The notes under the pieces are model-generated. The model was not told where the DNA came from. It saw only the letters and a program-made list of their open reading frames with translations, and ran no database searches. Source: Protopterus annectens (lineage: Eukaryota; Chordata; Ceratodontiformes; Protopteridae). From it: 64,000 nt of DNA. Location: NCBI RefSeq assembly GCF_019279795.1, contig NC_056745.1, forward strand, positions 1,490,366,503 through 1,490,430,502, written 5' to 3'. This document shows positions 50,819 through 62,460 of the stretch, piece after piece. The translations under genes and the position numbers were made by a program. Each line of letters begins with the position of its first letter. Within the stretch, counting starts at the first letter, position 1.

Positions 50819-52179
50819 CCTATTTTCTTCTACTGGTCATTTCACACCTAATCAAAGAGGTTAAATCTTTAGGGTAACCTCTAGCTAGTAGCATATCTTC
50901 CAAGGTCACACATTCCTTAAGAAAAGTGTCATAATCCGACACCATTCTGGCCAGCCGAATAAACTGGCCTTTAATCATCCCCTTCTTCTGGTGCATAGGA
51001 TGGCAACTGTCAAAATGCAACAGGCTATTACAATATGTGGGCTTGCTATATATTGAACTAACAAGTTCACCTCTAGCGTAATCTTTGGAAAGCAAAACAA
51101 AGTCACAGTTGTATGTATATGTGAACTTTAGAAAAGAAGTGGTATTATTCAAATAATCTATGAATCTATGAATCTACTGATCTCATTTTCTGTCTGGTCG
51201 TTACAATAAATGTGTCATCCAAATATCAGAGGTATAATTTCCAGGGTGATGATGGAAATGTATCAAATAAATATTTCCTTTCCCAGTGAAGTAAAACAAT
51301 ATTGGTGTAAACAGGGCACAAGTGGCCCCCATTGCCACCCCCTTAACCTGCTGGAAATATTGCCCTTCCAAAAAGACAAAATTATTTTTTAAAAAACACT
51401 TCCAAACATGTTCCTAAATCATTCATGTCATTGTCATCCAAACCAGAAAGTTCACATAAAAAATCATGAAATCATTCAAGACCCACTTCTTGAGGGATCA
51501 CATGAAATAATTCAACCACATCAACTGTAAGAAAGAACAATGCAATGGAAAATTGGAGATTTTTGACCTTAAGTAGAAAGTCCAGGAGTCCTTGAAACAC
51601 TTTTAAATAATTCTTTACTTTCACATCATTAAATTTACCCAGGGGGTGGGTCTTTGATTTGGTGCCATTGACAATAGGCCTTATTGGTGGATCAGTGACA
51701 CTTTTATGGATTTTTGGGATCCCAAATATATTGGGCACCACTGGCTGTTGCATGTTTAAATAATGATATACTTCAGAACTGATCTCCCCTTGATCCACCA
51801 TATCCTGGATTTTTGGGATCCCAAATATATTGGGCACCACTGGCTGTTGCACGTTTAAATAATGATACACTTCAGGACTGATCTCCCCCTGGTCCACTAT
51901 ATCCTGTAATCAAAAGTCAATCTTACGATAAGCCAAATTAATAAAATTCAGGGATGTTTCTTCATATAATTCGCAATTACACACATAACAATGCATCCCC
52001 TGCAAATACTTATTTTTGCTCATCACAACAGCCCCACCCCCCTTATTGGGCTTCATAACCCTAAGCTCTCTATTTTGAGACAATTGCAGTAAAAGTTGGA
52101 ACTCCTCGGTACTCAAATTATAGCCAGTTTTCACCAGACTCCTCCTTGAGTTTAAGGTACGAAACTCAAACGCCACCAT
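50819..52179 (-). pseudogene. PLE reverse transcriptase
   Basis: Blocks in order on the minus strand: NLSTEEFQLLLQL and VMKPNKGGGAVVMSK (residues about 41-55 of the first frame, from 52179); VVPNIFGIPKIHKSVTDPPI with RPIVNG; LTVDVVELFHVIPQEVGL; GQYFQQVKGVAMGA at about 51,330; and the catalytic YLDD at 51225-51214, followed by TFIVTTRQK. Downstream are SSIYSKPTYCNSLLHFDSCH and a GYPKDL block, all standard for Penelope RTs. There is a 99-bp in-frame duplication around the NIFGIPKI block (51707-51805 and 51806-51904). Frameshifts fall near 51,470, around the YLDD and at about 51,165. Confidence 0.82.
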
Positions 52180-52195
52180 TTTTTCAAATAATAAT

Positions 52196-54095
52196 AAAGA
52201 AAATGAGTATTAGACCATTTAGAAGCTACCTCTATCTAACTGGGGCATAAATGCCAGACCAAGGATACTTATCAAAAGATCCATTCAAGAAAATACAGTA
52301 CTAGATATCTAGAAAAAACTCCATAATACCCCTCCACAAGAACCCTCAAATTACAGGCCTACTGCCATATTATCCCCTTATCCAAGACACTGGAAAAATG
52401 TATACATAGACAAATACTAAATCACCTCTTACAGGCAAACCTAGTTACACCCACACAGCACAGTTTCTGACCCTTGCACAGTACGACTACTGCCCTTCTA
52501 TCTTTCACACACAACATTGCCCAAGCCAGAGATAATAACAAACTCATATCAACTCTATTCCTTGACCTATCCAAAGCATTTGATACCATTTTCCATCTCA
52601 TCCTTCTAAACAAACTTTCCAACCTAAAACTCTCTACCTCCACTACCTCCTGATTTAACAGCTACCTCTCAAACAGAGATCAGTCCGTCAGATGGCAAAC
52701 ATCCTTCTCCCCTTTCCATCTTGTTAAGACTGGGGTTCCCCAGGGCTCTATCTTGGGCCCCCTACTTTTTAATATATTTACAAATAAAAACCATGTTTCC
52801 TGACCCACCACCTTAATAAAATATGCAGACAATTCTATGATTATTAACACCTCTGACAATATACAAAATGTCCACACTGTCACTCAACAATCTCTGCACC
52901 TACTAGAACAATAGCTAACTGAAAACAACCTGCTTCTCAACCCCAAAAGACCAGGCTTCTCCTTTTCCTCCAAAAAAAACTCAATCCATCTAAAGACAAC
53001 GTCACCATCTCATCCTTAGATTATACAATCACCACCAACTCAAAAACCAAATTGCTTGGCATTACTGTAGACGCCCAATTAAAATCTTACCTATATATAT
53101 TAAACTGTATGAAAAAGTCCAGTCAAAAATTAGGTCTTCTATACCACAACAACACATATATACTTAACAAATCTAGACCTATACTGGCTCAAACATTTAT
53201 TCTACCATCCATGCTGTATGCTGCTCCCATACTTACTAACCTCCAAAATAATCTCTTAACCAAATTAGAAACTACCTATAACAAGATAGCAAGTTTCACA
53301 GCCAGTAATAGCTACAAATCCCATCATTGTATATCCCTGAAAAGCTTAAGCTGGCCTGAGCTCCCCCACATGCTTCAAATATCACAACTACAGATTGTAT
53401 ATAGCATCCTAAAGCCCCGACTCATGCCCTTACATCCATAATTACACCCTACACACCTAATTGTGACCTCAGAAGCACACAACAAAACCATCTGCAGGTG
53501 AATGCACCAAACAAAAATATCAGAAAAAATACTTTACAGTCATTCAATTGCAAACTCATGGAACAAACTTCCATTATCGCTTCGCACCCCTACCAACAGT
53601 GGTAAATTCAAAAAGCAACTAAAATTCATTTCCAACAGGCATGCATTACCTAATGAAATTTTCTCCTTCTCTCATTTAACATATCAGCCTGGTATCTACC
53701 TAAACTGACTACGCATATTACTCTCTCTGCAATAAGTACTTATGTTATTAAATGCATCTTTGTTGTACTATGCCATAATGTTACTCTGATTTTTTTTTTT
53801 TTATTCTAGGCATTTCTACATTCCTTGTAAATAAATTAATACTAACCAAATTTCTCAAATATATTGTTATTGCATACTCAAAATACTGTACTTTTGCTTT
53901 GTATATATTCATATTGTATATTTCCCTCTGTTTTTATACTGTTAAGTATCTTACAACTTGAATTGTTAGGTTTTTCTTATTTTTAATGACTTTCCTGGAG
54001 CTTTTCTCCTTGAGTCTCCTCTGAAAAAGGGTTCCCTGGACTCAGTCGGACTAACCCAGTTAACAAATGTAAAAATGAAAATAAATAAATAAATT
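52196..54095 (+). mobile_element. L2-like LINE, 3' part
   Basis: RT fragments on the plus strand: NYRPTAILS-type block (about 52,340), LFLDLSKAFDTIFHLILLNK (52,551-52,610), KTGVPQGSILGPLLFNIF (about 52,725-52,778) and YADN (about 52,820), where the second catalytic Asp has become Asn. A 129-codon frame from 53,052 (LLGITVDAQLKSYLYILNCM) covers the region after RT. The 3' end has GGAGCTTTTCTCCTTGAGTC, AAAGGGTTCCCTGGACTCAG and an AAATAAATAAAT tail. RT style and tail suggest the L2 clade (jockey superfamily); clade assignment is tentative. Several stops, and no endonuclease domain in this copy. Confidence 0.72.
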
Positions 54096-54365
54096 CCCCA
54101 TCCACTGATCCAATATGGACTTGATTAAGTACAGGGGGAAGCTCTGCTTCACATGGATGGAAAGCCTGTTCCATAGAACAGGCAGTCTGATACACATACC
54201 TGTCCATCCAATGTGTCTTATTTATGTTGCAGGTAAGGTTTATGTCCTTAAATCAGGTGTTTCTGAAGCTATTTATTTTGCAGATGATCAAAAGGTCCAT
54301 AAGGGCTGGAGCAGGGAATACTCTGAAAGCCAAGCCAGTCTGTAGGAGAAGGAATAGAAGGACAA

Positions 54366-56575
54366 GTCTTTGAGGCAGTCTGAGTAGGACATGTTGTCTA
54401 CACCATGCATTCTCTGAGTAGGACATGTTGTCTACACCATGCATTCTCTGAGTAGGATATGTTGTCTACACCATGCATTCTCTGAGTAGGACATGTTGTC
54501 TACACCATGCATTTTTTAAGTAGGACATGTTGTCTACACCATGCATTCTCTGAGTAGGAAATGTTGTTGAAACCATGCATTCTCTGAGTAGGACATGTTG
54601 TCTACACCATGCATTCTCTGAGTAGGACATGTTGTCTACACCATGCATTCTCTGAGTAGGACATGTTGTCTACACCATGCATTCTCTGAGTAGGACATGT
54701 TGTCTACACTTTGCATTCTCTGAGTAGGACATGTTGTCTACACCATGCATTCTCTGAGTAGGACATGTTGTCTACACCATGCATTCTCTGAGTAGGACAT
54801 GTTGTCTACACCATGCATTCTCTGAGTAGGACATGTTGTCTACACCATGCATTCTTTGAGTAGGACAAGTTGTCTACATCATGCATTTTTTGAGTAGGAC
54901 ATGTTGTCTACACTATGCATTCTTTGAGTAGGACATGTTGTCTACACCATGCATTCTTTGAGTAGGACATGTTGTCTACACCATGCATTCTTTGAGTAGG
55001 ACATGTTGTCTACACTATACATTCTTTGAGCAGGACATATTGTCTACACCATGCATTCTTTGATTAGGACATGTTGTCTACACCATGCATTCTTTGAGTA
55101 GGACATGTTGTCTACACCATGCATTCATTGAGTATGACATGTTGTCTACACTATGCATTCTTTGAGTACAACATGTTGTCTACACCATGCATTGTCTAAG
55201 TAGGACATGTCTGCACCATGCATTTTTTGAGAAGGACATGTTGTCTACACCATGCATTCTCTGAGTAGGGCATGTTTCTACACCATGCATTCTCTGAGTA
55301 GTACATGTTGTCTACACCATGCATTCTCTGAGTAGGACATGTTGTCTACACTTTGCATTCTCTGAGTAGGACATGTTGTCTACAACATGCATTCTCTGAG
55401 TAGGACATGTTGTCTACACCATGCATTCTCTGAGTAGGACATGTTGTCTACACCATGCATTCTTTGAGTAGGACAAGTTGTCTACATCATGCATTTTTTG
55501 AGTAGGGCATGTTGTCTACACTATGCATTCTTTGAGTAGGACATGTTGTCTACACCATGCATTCTTTGAGTAGGACATGTTGTCTACACTATACATTCTT
55601 TGAGCAGGACATATTGTCTACACCATGCATTCTTTGATTAGGACATGTTGTCTACACCATGCATTCTTTGAGTAGGACATGTTGTCTACACCATGCATTC
55701 ATTGAGTATGACATGTTGTCTACACTATGCATTCTTTGAGTACAACATGTTGTCTACACCATGCATTGTCTAAGTAGGACATGTCTGCACCATGCATTTT
55801 TTGAGAAGGACATGTTGTCTACACCATGCATTCTCTGAGTAGGGCATGTTTCTACACCATGCATTCTCTGAGTAGTACATGTTGTCTACACCATGCATTC
55901 TCTGAGTAGGACATGTTGTCTACACCATGCATTCTTTGAGTAGGTCATCTTGTCTACACCATGCATTCTTTGAGCAGGACATCTTGTCTACACCATGCAT
56001 TTCTGAGTAGGACATGTTGTCTACACCATGCATTCTCTGAGTAGGACATGTTGTCTATGCCATGCATTCTCTGAGCAGAACATGTTTCTACACCGTGCAT
56101 TCTCTGAGCAGGACATGTTTCTACACCATGCATTCTCTGAGTAGGACATGTTGTCTACACCATGCATTCTCTGAGTAGGGCATGTTGTCTACACCATGCA
56201 TTCTTTGAGTAGGACATGTTGTCTACACCATGCATTCTTTGAGCAGGACATGTTGTCTACACCATGCATTCTCTGAGTAGGAAATGTTGTTGAAACCATG
56301 CATTCTTTGAGTAGGATATGTTGTCTACACCATGCATTCTCTGAGTAGGACATGTTTCTACACCATGCATTCTCTGAGTAGGACATGTTGTCTACACCAT
56401 GCATTCTTTGAGTAGGACATGTTGTCTACACCATGCATTCTTTGAGTAGGGCATGTTGTCTACACCATGCATTCTTTGAGTAGGACATGTTGTCTACACC
56501 ATGCATTCTTTGAGTAGGACATGTTGTCTACATCATGCATTCTTTGAGTAGGAGATGTTGTCTACATTATGCATT
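54366..56575. repeat. 34-bp minisatellite, about 65 copies, inside LINE ORF2
   Basis: Unit landmark GAGTAGGACATGTTGTCTAC followed by ACCATGCATTCTYT. Minus-strand translation of the first and last units merges into LINE protein: LLAKIMHNVDNISYSKN aligns with the YLTKRIKGLKLMPYAAR region of the near-intact copy, and on the other side the array leads into LLFLLLQTGLAFRV. So the unit is a 34-bp stretch of ORF2. A block with marker variants (GACAAGTTG at 54,864 and 55,472; GACATGTCTGCACC at 55,204 and 55,778) is itself duplicated with an offset of 574-608 bp. Confidence 0.92.
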
Positions 56576-56628
56576 ATTTTTGCAAGGAGCTTGTGTGGAT
56601 CGTCCAGTTGTTGCATATGACTAATCGT

Positions 56629-57153
56629 GTACATACCAAAGAGGACATTGTACTTAATGACTGGTCTAATGAGAGCTGAGTTCAATGGAACAATGACATC
56701 TTTGGACCTAGATGTCATACCCTTCCATATAAGCTGCTCAACATGCAATGAGTTCCTTATTGCAGTAGACATATGATGGTCAAATGTCAAGCAAGTCAAA
56801 TGTGTACATACCAAAGAGGACATTGTACTTAATGACTGGTCTAATGAGAGCTGAGTTCAATGGAACAATGACATCTTTGGACCTAGATGTCATACCCTTC
56901 CATATAAGCTGCTCAACATGCAATGAGTTCCTTAATGCAGTAGACATATGATGGTCAAATGTCAAGCAAGTCAAATGTGTACATACCAAAGAGGACATTG
57001 TACTTAATGACTGGTCTAATGAGAGCTGAGTTCAATGGAACAATGATATGTTTGGACCTAGATGTCATACCCTTCCATATAAGCTGCTCAACATGCAATG
57101 AGTTCCTTAATGCAGTAGACATATGATGGTCAAATGTCAAGCCACAGTCTACA
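56629..57153. repeat. 175-bp tandem triplication of LINE ORF2 sequence
   Basis: GTACATACCAAAGAGGACAT starts at 56,629, 56,804 and 56,979: exactly 175 bp apart, copies nearly identical. Each encodes (minus strand) the FDHHMSTALRNSLHVEQLIW and SALIRPVIKYNVLFGMYT blocks of the RT C-terminal half. 175 is not a multiple of three, so each junction shifts frame. Confidence 0.95.
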
Positions 57154-57965
57154 TGCAGTCCCAAATCCTTGGCCAGGGACTCCACTATTAGTGGTGTATT
57201 ATCAATGCAGCAATTTCCAGGGAAGGTCATCTTTCTGAAAGGTGCTATTATGCATTTCTTGGCAATGAGTTTGAACCCATAACTCTGGCACCAGTTATTT
57301 GTCTGTGTCTGGCCTTATTGGAGAATTGTTTTGTCTTTGGGGGATACCGTGCCTAGTTTGCAATCATCTGTGGACTTTGTCAGCCGGATCCCCTTGATGC
57401 TGGCCTTGACTCCAGAGAAGTAGATGTCAGAACTATCATCTCCAGTATCAGGCCCTGGGGGACACCACTAGTGACTGGCCTTTTTGTGGAGGTAGACTCA
57501 CCTATCCGGACCTTCCTGTGTTCATATGTGACACAGTTGGTTACCCAGCAGGTGATGCAGGGATTTATACCTAATTCTGTGACCTTGTATACAGTGCCCC
57601 TAAGTGGGCTGTTGTGGCGAATGCTATGGCCAGGTCAAGGTAAGCAGTATGCACCATTTTGCTCATGTCCATTGCTTTGGTAACCTTCTAAAAGAAGTCC
57701 ACCAAGTTGCGTAGGCATGACCTGCCTTTGATAAACCAAACTGGGTCAGATCCAGTGTCTGAAGGTTTCATGTGTCATTATTTATCAAACGTTTGATTAT
57801 TTTTTCCACGGCCTTTCATATGGGGATAGTCAGGCTTATGGGTCGGTATTTCCTGGGTCCATAGATGGCCTGCCCTTGTGCAGAAGGCTAACAGCTGTAG
57901 TCCTCCATTCACTTGCCACAAAGCCTGTTTGGAGTATAAGACTGAATAGTGCTTTTACTGGGCCT

Positions 57966-58332
57966 AATATGTTATTTATTTATTTATTATTTATTTACTG
58001 GCATTTGTTTACCTGGAAAGTCCACTGGGCCGAGAAGAACCCATTTTCAGTGGAGGCCAGGGGAGAAAAGCTCCACAAAATCAGTTAGTATAATAGTGCA
58101 TACAATTTGGAACAGTTCGTATTAAGAAGAACCATAGTCATAACAAACAGGTGGTACAGAGAAATAATATAAAACACCAGCAGCTCAGAGAACTAGATAA
58201 AAGGTATTATGGTTTGAGCAGTATTAGGTATAATTACAGGTGTAGTAGAAGAAAGGCTAGTGAGATTCTGAGATGGATACTATGAGAGTAAAAACTGAGT
58301 AGCATTAGGTAGAATTCGAATACATTTCTAAT

Positions 58333-58386
<54 letters not shown>

Positions 58387-58625
58387 TATAAATATATAAA
58401 TATATATATTAGAACTAGGGAAGGGCGAGATTAGTAGGAGGAGTGATGAGTATGAAAAGGTGATATAAGTAAGAGGAGTCAAGCTTTAGGTAGATGGAGG
58501 TTATGTTTCATGCTACTAAGGAGGTATTCTGAGATATTATCAGGTCCCCAAAAACAGGAGCCAGGATACAGCAAAAGGTTTAATGTCAGTTTTTGGTGTT
58601 CTACATTCATTTTTCGTGTTTTTTT
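57966..58625 (-). mobile_element. Insert with L2-like 3' end plus AT-rich sequence
   Basis: The left edge is a TTATTTATTTATT tail followed by the complement of the L2-like 3' end seen at 53,990-54,095 (GGAGCTTTTCTCCCCTGGCC and CCAGGTAAACAAATG on the minus strand). The rest is AT-rich, with a TA/TAAATA tract at 58,337-58,408. ATATTATCAGGTCCC occurs at 58,534 and again at 58,627, where the host LINE resumes. That may be a target-site or local duplication of the LINE's GPDNI codons. No coding region; a 5'-truncated L2-like copy or a SINE sharing its tail. Confidence 0.5.
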
Positions 58626-59574
58626 ATATTATCAGGTCCCACTGATGCAGTATTTTTGGTCTTGGAGAGTGCATTGAGGACCTGTTCCCTAGTGATTTGG
58701 GGTATTTCTTGTAAGGTACCAGGGGGAGAAACTGGGGTAAAATTGAAGCTAATGTATCAGGCAGTAGGTTGCTATTTGCTGTGGCCCAGTATTGGTGGCT
58801 CCATTTACAATTAGTTAGGCACATAGTTGTATATTGCCTTTGAGGTTTCAGACAGAGGTGAAGAAGATCTTATGGTTGTCTTTCACCTGGGAGGCTACTT
58901 TTACCTCAAATATAGTTTTGGTAGACTTAATTAGTCCTCTGAGTTATTTATTTTGTTTAATGAGGCAGTTCTTACCTTGTTGGGCATTGCACTTCCTATT
59001 TTTGGCAATGATTTTCTTATGCAGCCTAATGATGTTGGGAGCCCTTCATGGTAGCTTGTTTTTTGAATTTGTACTGTGATAATTTCTGGAGGGTACCACG
59101 GCCTCTATACAGCTGTATACATGTTTGCAAATGGTGTTTGTGGGGTCTTAAAATTTTGCCAGGGTGTGACTTAAAAGTAGAATATTTGTATTGGAACAAT
59201 TCCTACAACTTCCAGAGTTTCCTGGTGTTCCAGATTTTATTTTATTTCCAAGGAGACTGCTTTCTGGCATGGCATGACATTACCAGAGAAAACATTACAC
59301 TCAGGAGGGTACAATATTCCCCCATGTTGGTGAGGACTACATCAAGGATGTAAGGACCTCTAATGGGATGTATAGACTAGCTAGTCCAGGGCATGGATAT
59401 TGACAAATGTCCAGGACTCTTTCTGCCTGCAAGTTTGAGGTTTGAGGTTGTGTATGATTCCCAGTTTATAGTGGGGTAATTGAAGTCACCAATTAGTATG
59501 GTGTTGGACTGAACAAAGAATGGCGTGAGTTAATTTAAGTAAATTATATGGGTTTCCTCTGTCACAGAGGAAGA

Positions 59575-62460
59575 CCTATAGTTCAAAAAGATATGGCTAG
59601 AAGTCTAAATCTCAAAATGCACTCGCTCGAAGCACTCCTTAAAATGGAGAACATTGACATTTGTGCTGCAACAGAGACCTGGTTCAAGGCAGCAGAAAGC
59701 AACCCTGCACTACAAGGCTATAACTCATTCCACACCTTTCAGCCCCAGAACTTGGACCAAAACTCCAAAGGCAGTGGTGTTTCCATATTCATAAAGGATG
59801 TGCACACCTCCAGACTGGTGGCCCAACATAACGCATCTGAGATACTTCAGGTGCAGCTAACATTGGGTAAGACAGCAATTCAGATTGTAGCCTGCTATAG
59901 GTTCCCAACCATGTCCCAAGACTCACACTCCATGTTCCTAAGCACCCTGGAGAATATTAGGGTCCAGCCTAATACTATTATACTGGGCGACTTCAACTAC
60001 CCCTCCATTAACTGGAAAAACTACTCATGTACCAATACACTTGCCCAATGCTTTCTGGAATTCATTAATTCCAGTGATCTGGACCAGCTCATTCTTACCC
60101 CCACTAGAGGTACCAATATCTTGACCTGGTCATTACTAACATGGGCGACCATTGCTCTACACCAGTAGTCAACTCCTCCCTGGTTAGATCTGACCACAAA
60201 CTAATCACCTTGGAAACCCACATCCCCCCCCCAAAGGTAACCACCATGAAAAACTTCTCCAAAGCTAACTTTGTGCTCCTAAAAGCAGAGGTGGCTAATT
60301 GCATGGCACCCATGCAAATGGAGAATAGTTGCATGACCGCCTAGTCATACACCAATGCACTTTTAGAACATGTACACAAATGCATGAATCTCACCATACC
60401 CAATAGAACCAAGACGTTCTCCTTAATAAAAAAGGAAGCCAATGTGCTGGTCCCCTGCCAAAAACAAACTCTACAACAGAAGGAGGAAACTGATCTGGAA
60501 TAAGGCCCAGTTCCAAGACTGAAAAAACTCCCTTATCAACCTCAACAAAAGGTTGAAATCCCTCATCATATCCTCTAAAGCTAGCTATGAAAACAGAATT
60601 GCAGCAGATAGTAAAAGCAACTACAAGGCCTTCTATAGCTATGTAAAGAATCTCTACAGCAATACCCAGATTTGCTCAGAGCTGCTGTATAATGGTACCA
60701 CCTATACCAAGCCAACAGATATTGCTGATATACTGGCCAACAGATTCAGTGCCAACTTTACCCCACTCCCCTCCCAAAGGACCAATCACAATACCAGTAG
60801 ATTGCCAGGCACCCAGTATTACTTCTGCACAGGTTAAAACAGCACTGTACAAGGCCAAGAATACAGCTTCTATGGGACCTGACAATATCCCTGGCTGTGT
60901 TCTACATGAACTACAGAGTGAACTGGCACCTCACCTGTGTGCCCTGTTCAATCACAGACTCACCTCAGGCTTTGTCCCTACCAAATGGCACACTGCTACA
61001 GTCATCCCTCTCCACAAAGGAGGAGCAACTACAGACCCCAGGAATTATCACCCAATTAGCCTGACGAGTCTGATATGCAAAGCTATAGAAAGCATCATCA
61101 TGGACCTAATAAACAAGGATATAGGGAATTTCCAAACTCTGGATCCTACACGGTTTGGTTTTGTGAAGGGTAGATCATGCCTGCTCAACTTAGTCGACTT
61201 CTTTGAGTCAGTCACCAGAGCTGTCGATGAAAGCAAAGTAGTTCATACAGCCTACCTTGATCTGGTCAAGGCCTTTGATACCATTCCCCACTCAGGAATC
61301 ATAGAAAAACTCACTAAGCTAGGCATCAACCCCTATATCACTAGGTGGGTTGCAAACTGGCTCACAGATAGAACCCACAGTGTGAAAGTAGCTGACTCCA
61401 AGTCAGACTGCCGACCAGCCACGAGTAGAGTCTCACAGGGTTCGGTCCTGGGTCCTTTCCTGTTTGGTATCTACTTCTCTGAAGTCCAGGACAACATGAA
61501 GAGACTCTGGCTGACAAAGTTCGTAGATGATTGCAAGTTGAGAGCTGTTATTAACTCCCCAAGTGATGTTGACATCCTACAGAAAGGCGTCAGTGAGACC
61601 AATGACTGGTGCCAGAACCATGGCCTTAAGCTCAATGCCAAAAAATGTGTCGTCATCCCCCTTGGGAAAAATCCAGTTCCCTTGAATTACCACATTGATG
61701 GTAGTGCACTGAACACAGAAGGTGTTATAAGAGATCTAGCAACACAGATTGCCAGCAACCTCCCTTTTGACCTCCACATTACCACTGTGGTCAGAAAGTC
61801 CTTCTATGTGGCACATCTCATTATTAAGGGTTTTGCATCCAGGAATAAAGAGGTCATTGTCTCCCTCTACTCTTCCCTCATTAGACCAATCATTGAGTAC
61901 AATACCCCATTTGGCATGTACCTCACTAGACACCTGCAACAACTGGAGAGGCCACAAAAGTACCTCACAAAGAGGATCCTAGGCTTTAAACACTTGTCCT
62001 ATATGGACAGACTCAAAACACTCCAACTATTCTCTGTCTCATATCACCTACTTAGATGCAATCTCTGCTTGACTTTCAAAGCCATGTCTGACCCAGCTCT
62101 GTTAGAAATGCTGCATCTAAAGAAATCCCAATCCCTCCACACCACACGCTCAAGAGACCTCAACCTCATTACCACAATCAACACAACATGCTGGAGGGAC
62201 AGGTTCATAACCCAGAGACTGCCCATGCTATGGAATAGACTTCCCATGCATGTCAAGCAGAGCACCTCTATTCAAGAGAAATACTGATGAGTGGATGAGA
62301 AATAGAAAATTCACCTTGGGGATCACTCCAGTGGCTCTACTCGACAGAGGCACTGGGAACTAAGGTCAGGTGGCGCGATGCCAGGGTAATCCTATGGGCT
62401 AGGCTTGTAAAGGCTCCAGGGTCATTAGCCAAGTGCACACCTATAAACCTACTGGACTCT
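59575..62460 (+). mobile_element. CR1-like LINE, moderately preserved
   Basis: About 2.9 kb from the start of ORF2 through the 3' tail (GGGCTAGGCTTGTAAAGGCT, then CACCTATAAACCTA at about 62,441-62,454, a degenerate form of the TATGAACC terminus). ORF1 is absent, so it is 5'-truncated or broken where it meets the opposite-strand LINE ending at about 59,530. Flanked on both sides by CR1-like copies on the minus strand. Confidence 0.85.
59593..62287 (+). pseudogene. LINE ORF2: AP endonuclease and reverse transcriptase
   Basis: The endonuclease (from ARSLNLKMHSLEALLKMENI, 59,594) shows CAATETWFKA, IVACYRFP, TIILGDFNYPSINW, a frameshift near 60,115 and SLVRSDHKLITLE. A linker at 60,553-60,770 carries YKAFYSYVKNLYSNTQICSE. 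After another frameshift in a C-rich run (about 60,760-60,780) the RT frame runs to 62,287: GPDNIPGCVLHEL, NYHPISLTSLICKA, GFVKGRSCLLNLVDF, AYLDLVKAFDTIPHSGI (residues about 187-203 from 60,692), SQGSVLGPFLFGIYFSEV, FVDD (277-280), LNAKKCVVIPLGKNP and the TRHLQQLERPQKYLTKRI block. The catalytic Asp residues are present. Family start and ORF1 are missing. At least three frameshifts or stops, so inactive. Confidence 0.85.

Larger units (their letters stand above)
49763..52195 (-). mobile_element. Penelope-like element (PLE)
   Basis: About 2.4 kb on the minus strand. From the 5' side: an N-terminal RT region (52179-51910), RT core, a connector with CxxC-type Cys (YKCVFCSMCKY), a C-terminal GIY-YIG endonuclease (50418-50236), and a ~470 bp 3' region including CTGAAGAAATTTGATATGAA (near 49,870) of the kind seen at PLE ends. 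Frameshifts and stops interrupt the single ORF. It abuts the minisatellite on its 3' side and the L2-like LINE on its 5' side. Confidence 0.85.
54096..59545 (-). mobile_element. Old CR1-like LINE swollen by internal tandem arrays
   Basis: Pieces lie co-linear with the LINE at 34.4-37.5 kb: 54,097-54,365 (ORF2 C-terminus; LAFRVFPAPALMDLL matches LTFKAMSDPALLEML of the 59.6 kb copy), 56,575-57,965 (RT C-terminal half and core; GMTSRSKDVIVPLNSALIRP), 58,626-58,740 (GPDNI region) and 58,820-59,525 (linker and endonuclease, ending in SNTILIGDFNYPTINW). Between the first two pieces sits the 34-bp array, and a 175-bp triplication follows. An insert occupies 57,966-58,625. Without those additions it would be about 2.4 kb. 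It is 5'-truncated within the endonuclease. Confidence 0.8.

Noticed and set aside
51155-51177. TATGAATC-type 8-mers looking like a CR1 LINE tail
   Set aside because: No LINE sequence adjoins. They lie where the Penelope ORF would read FIDYLNN, and one 8-bp duplication of TTCATAGA explains them and the local frameshift.
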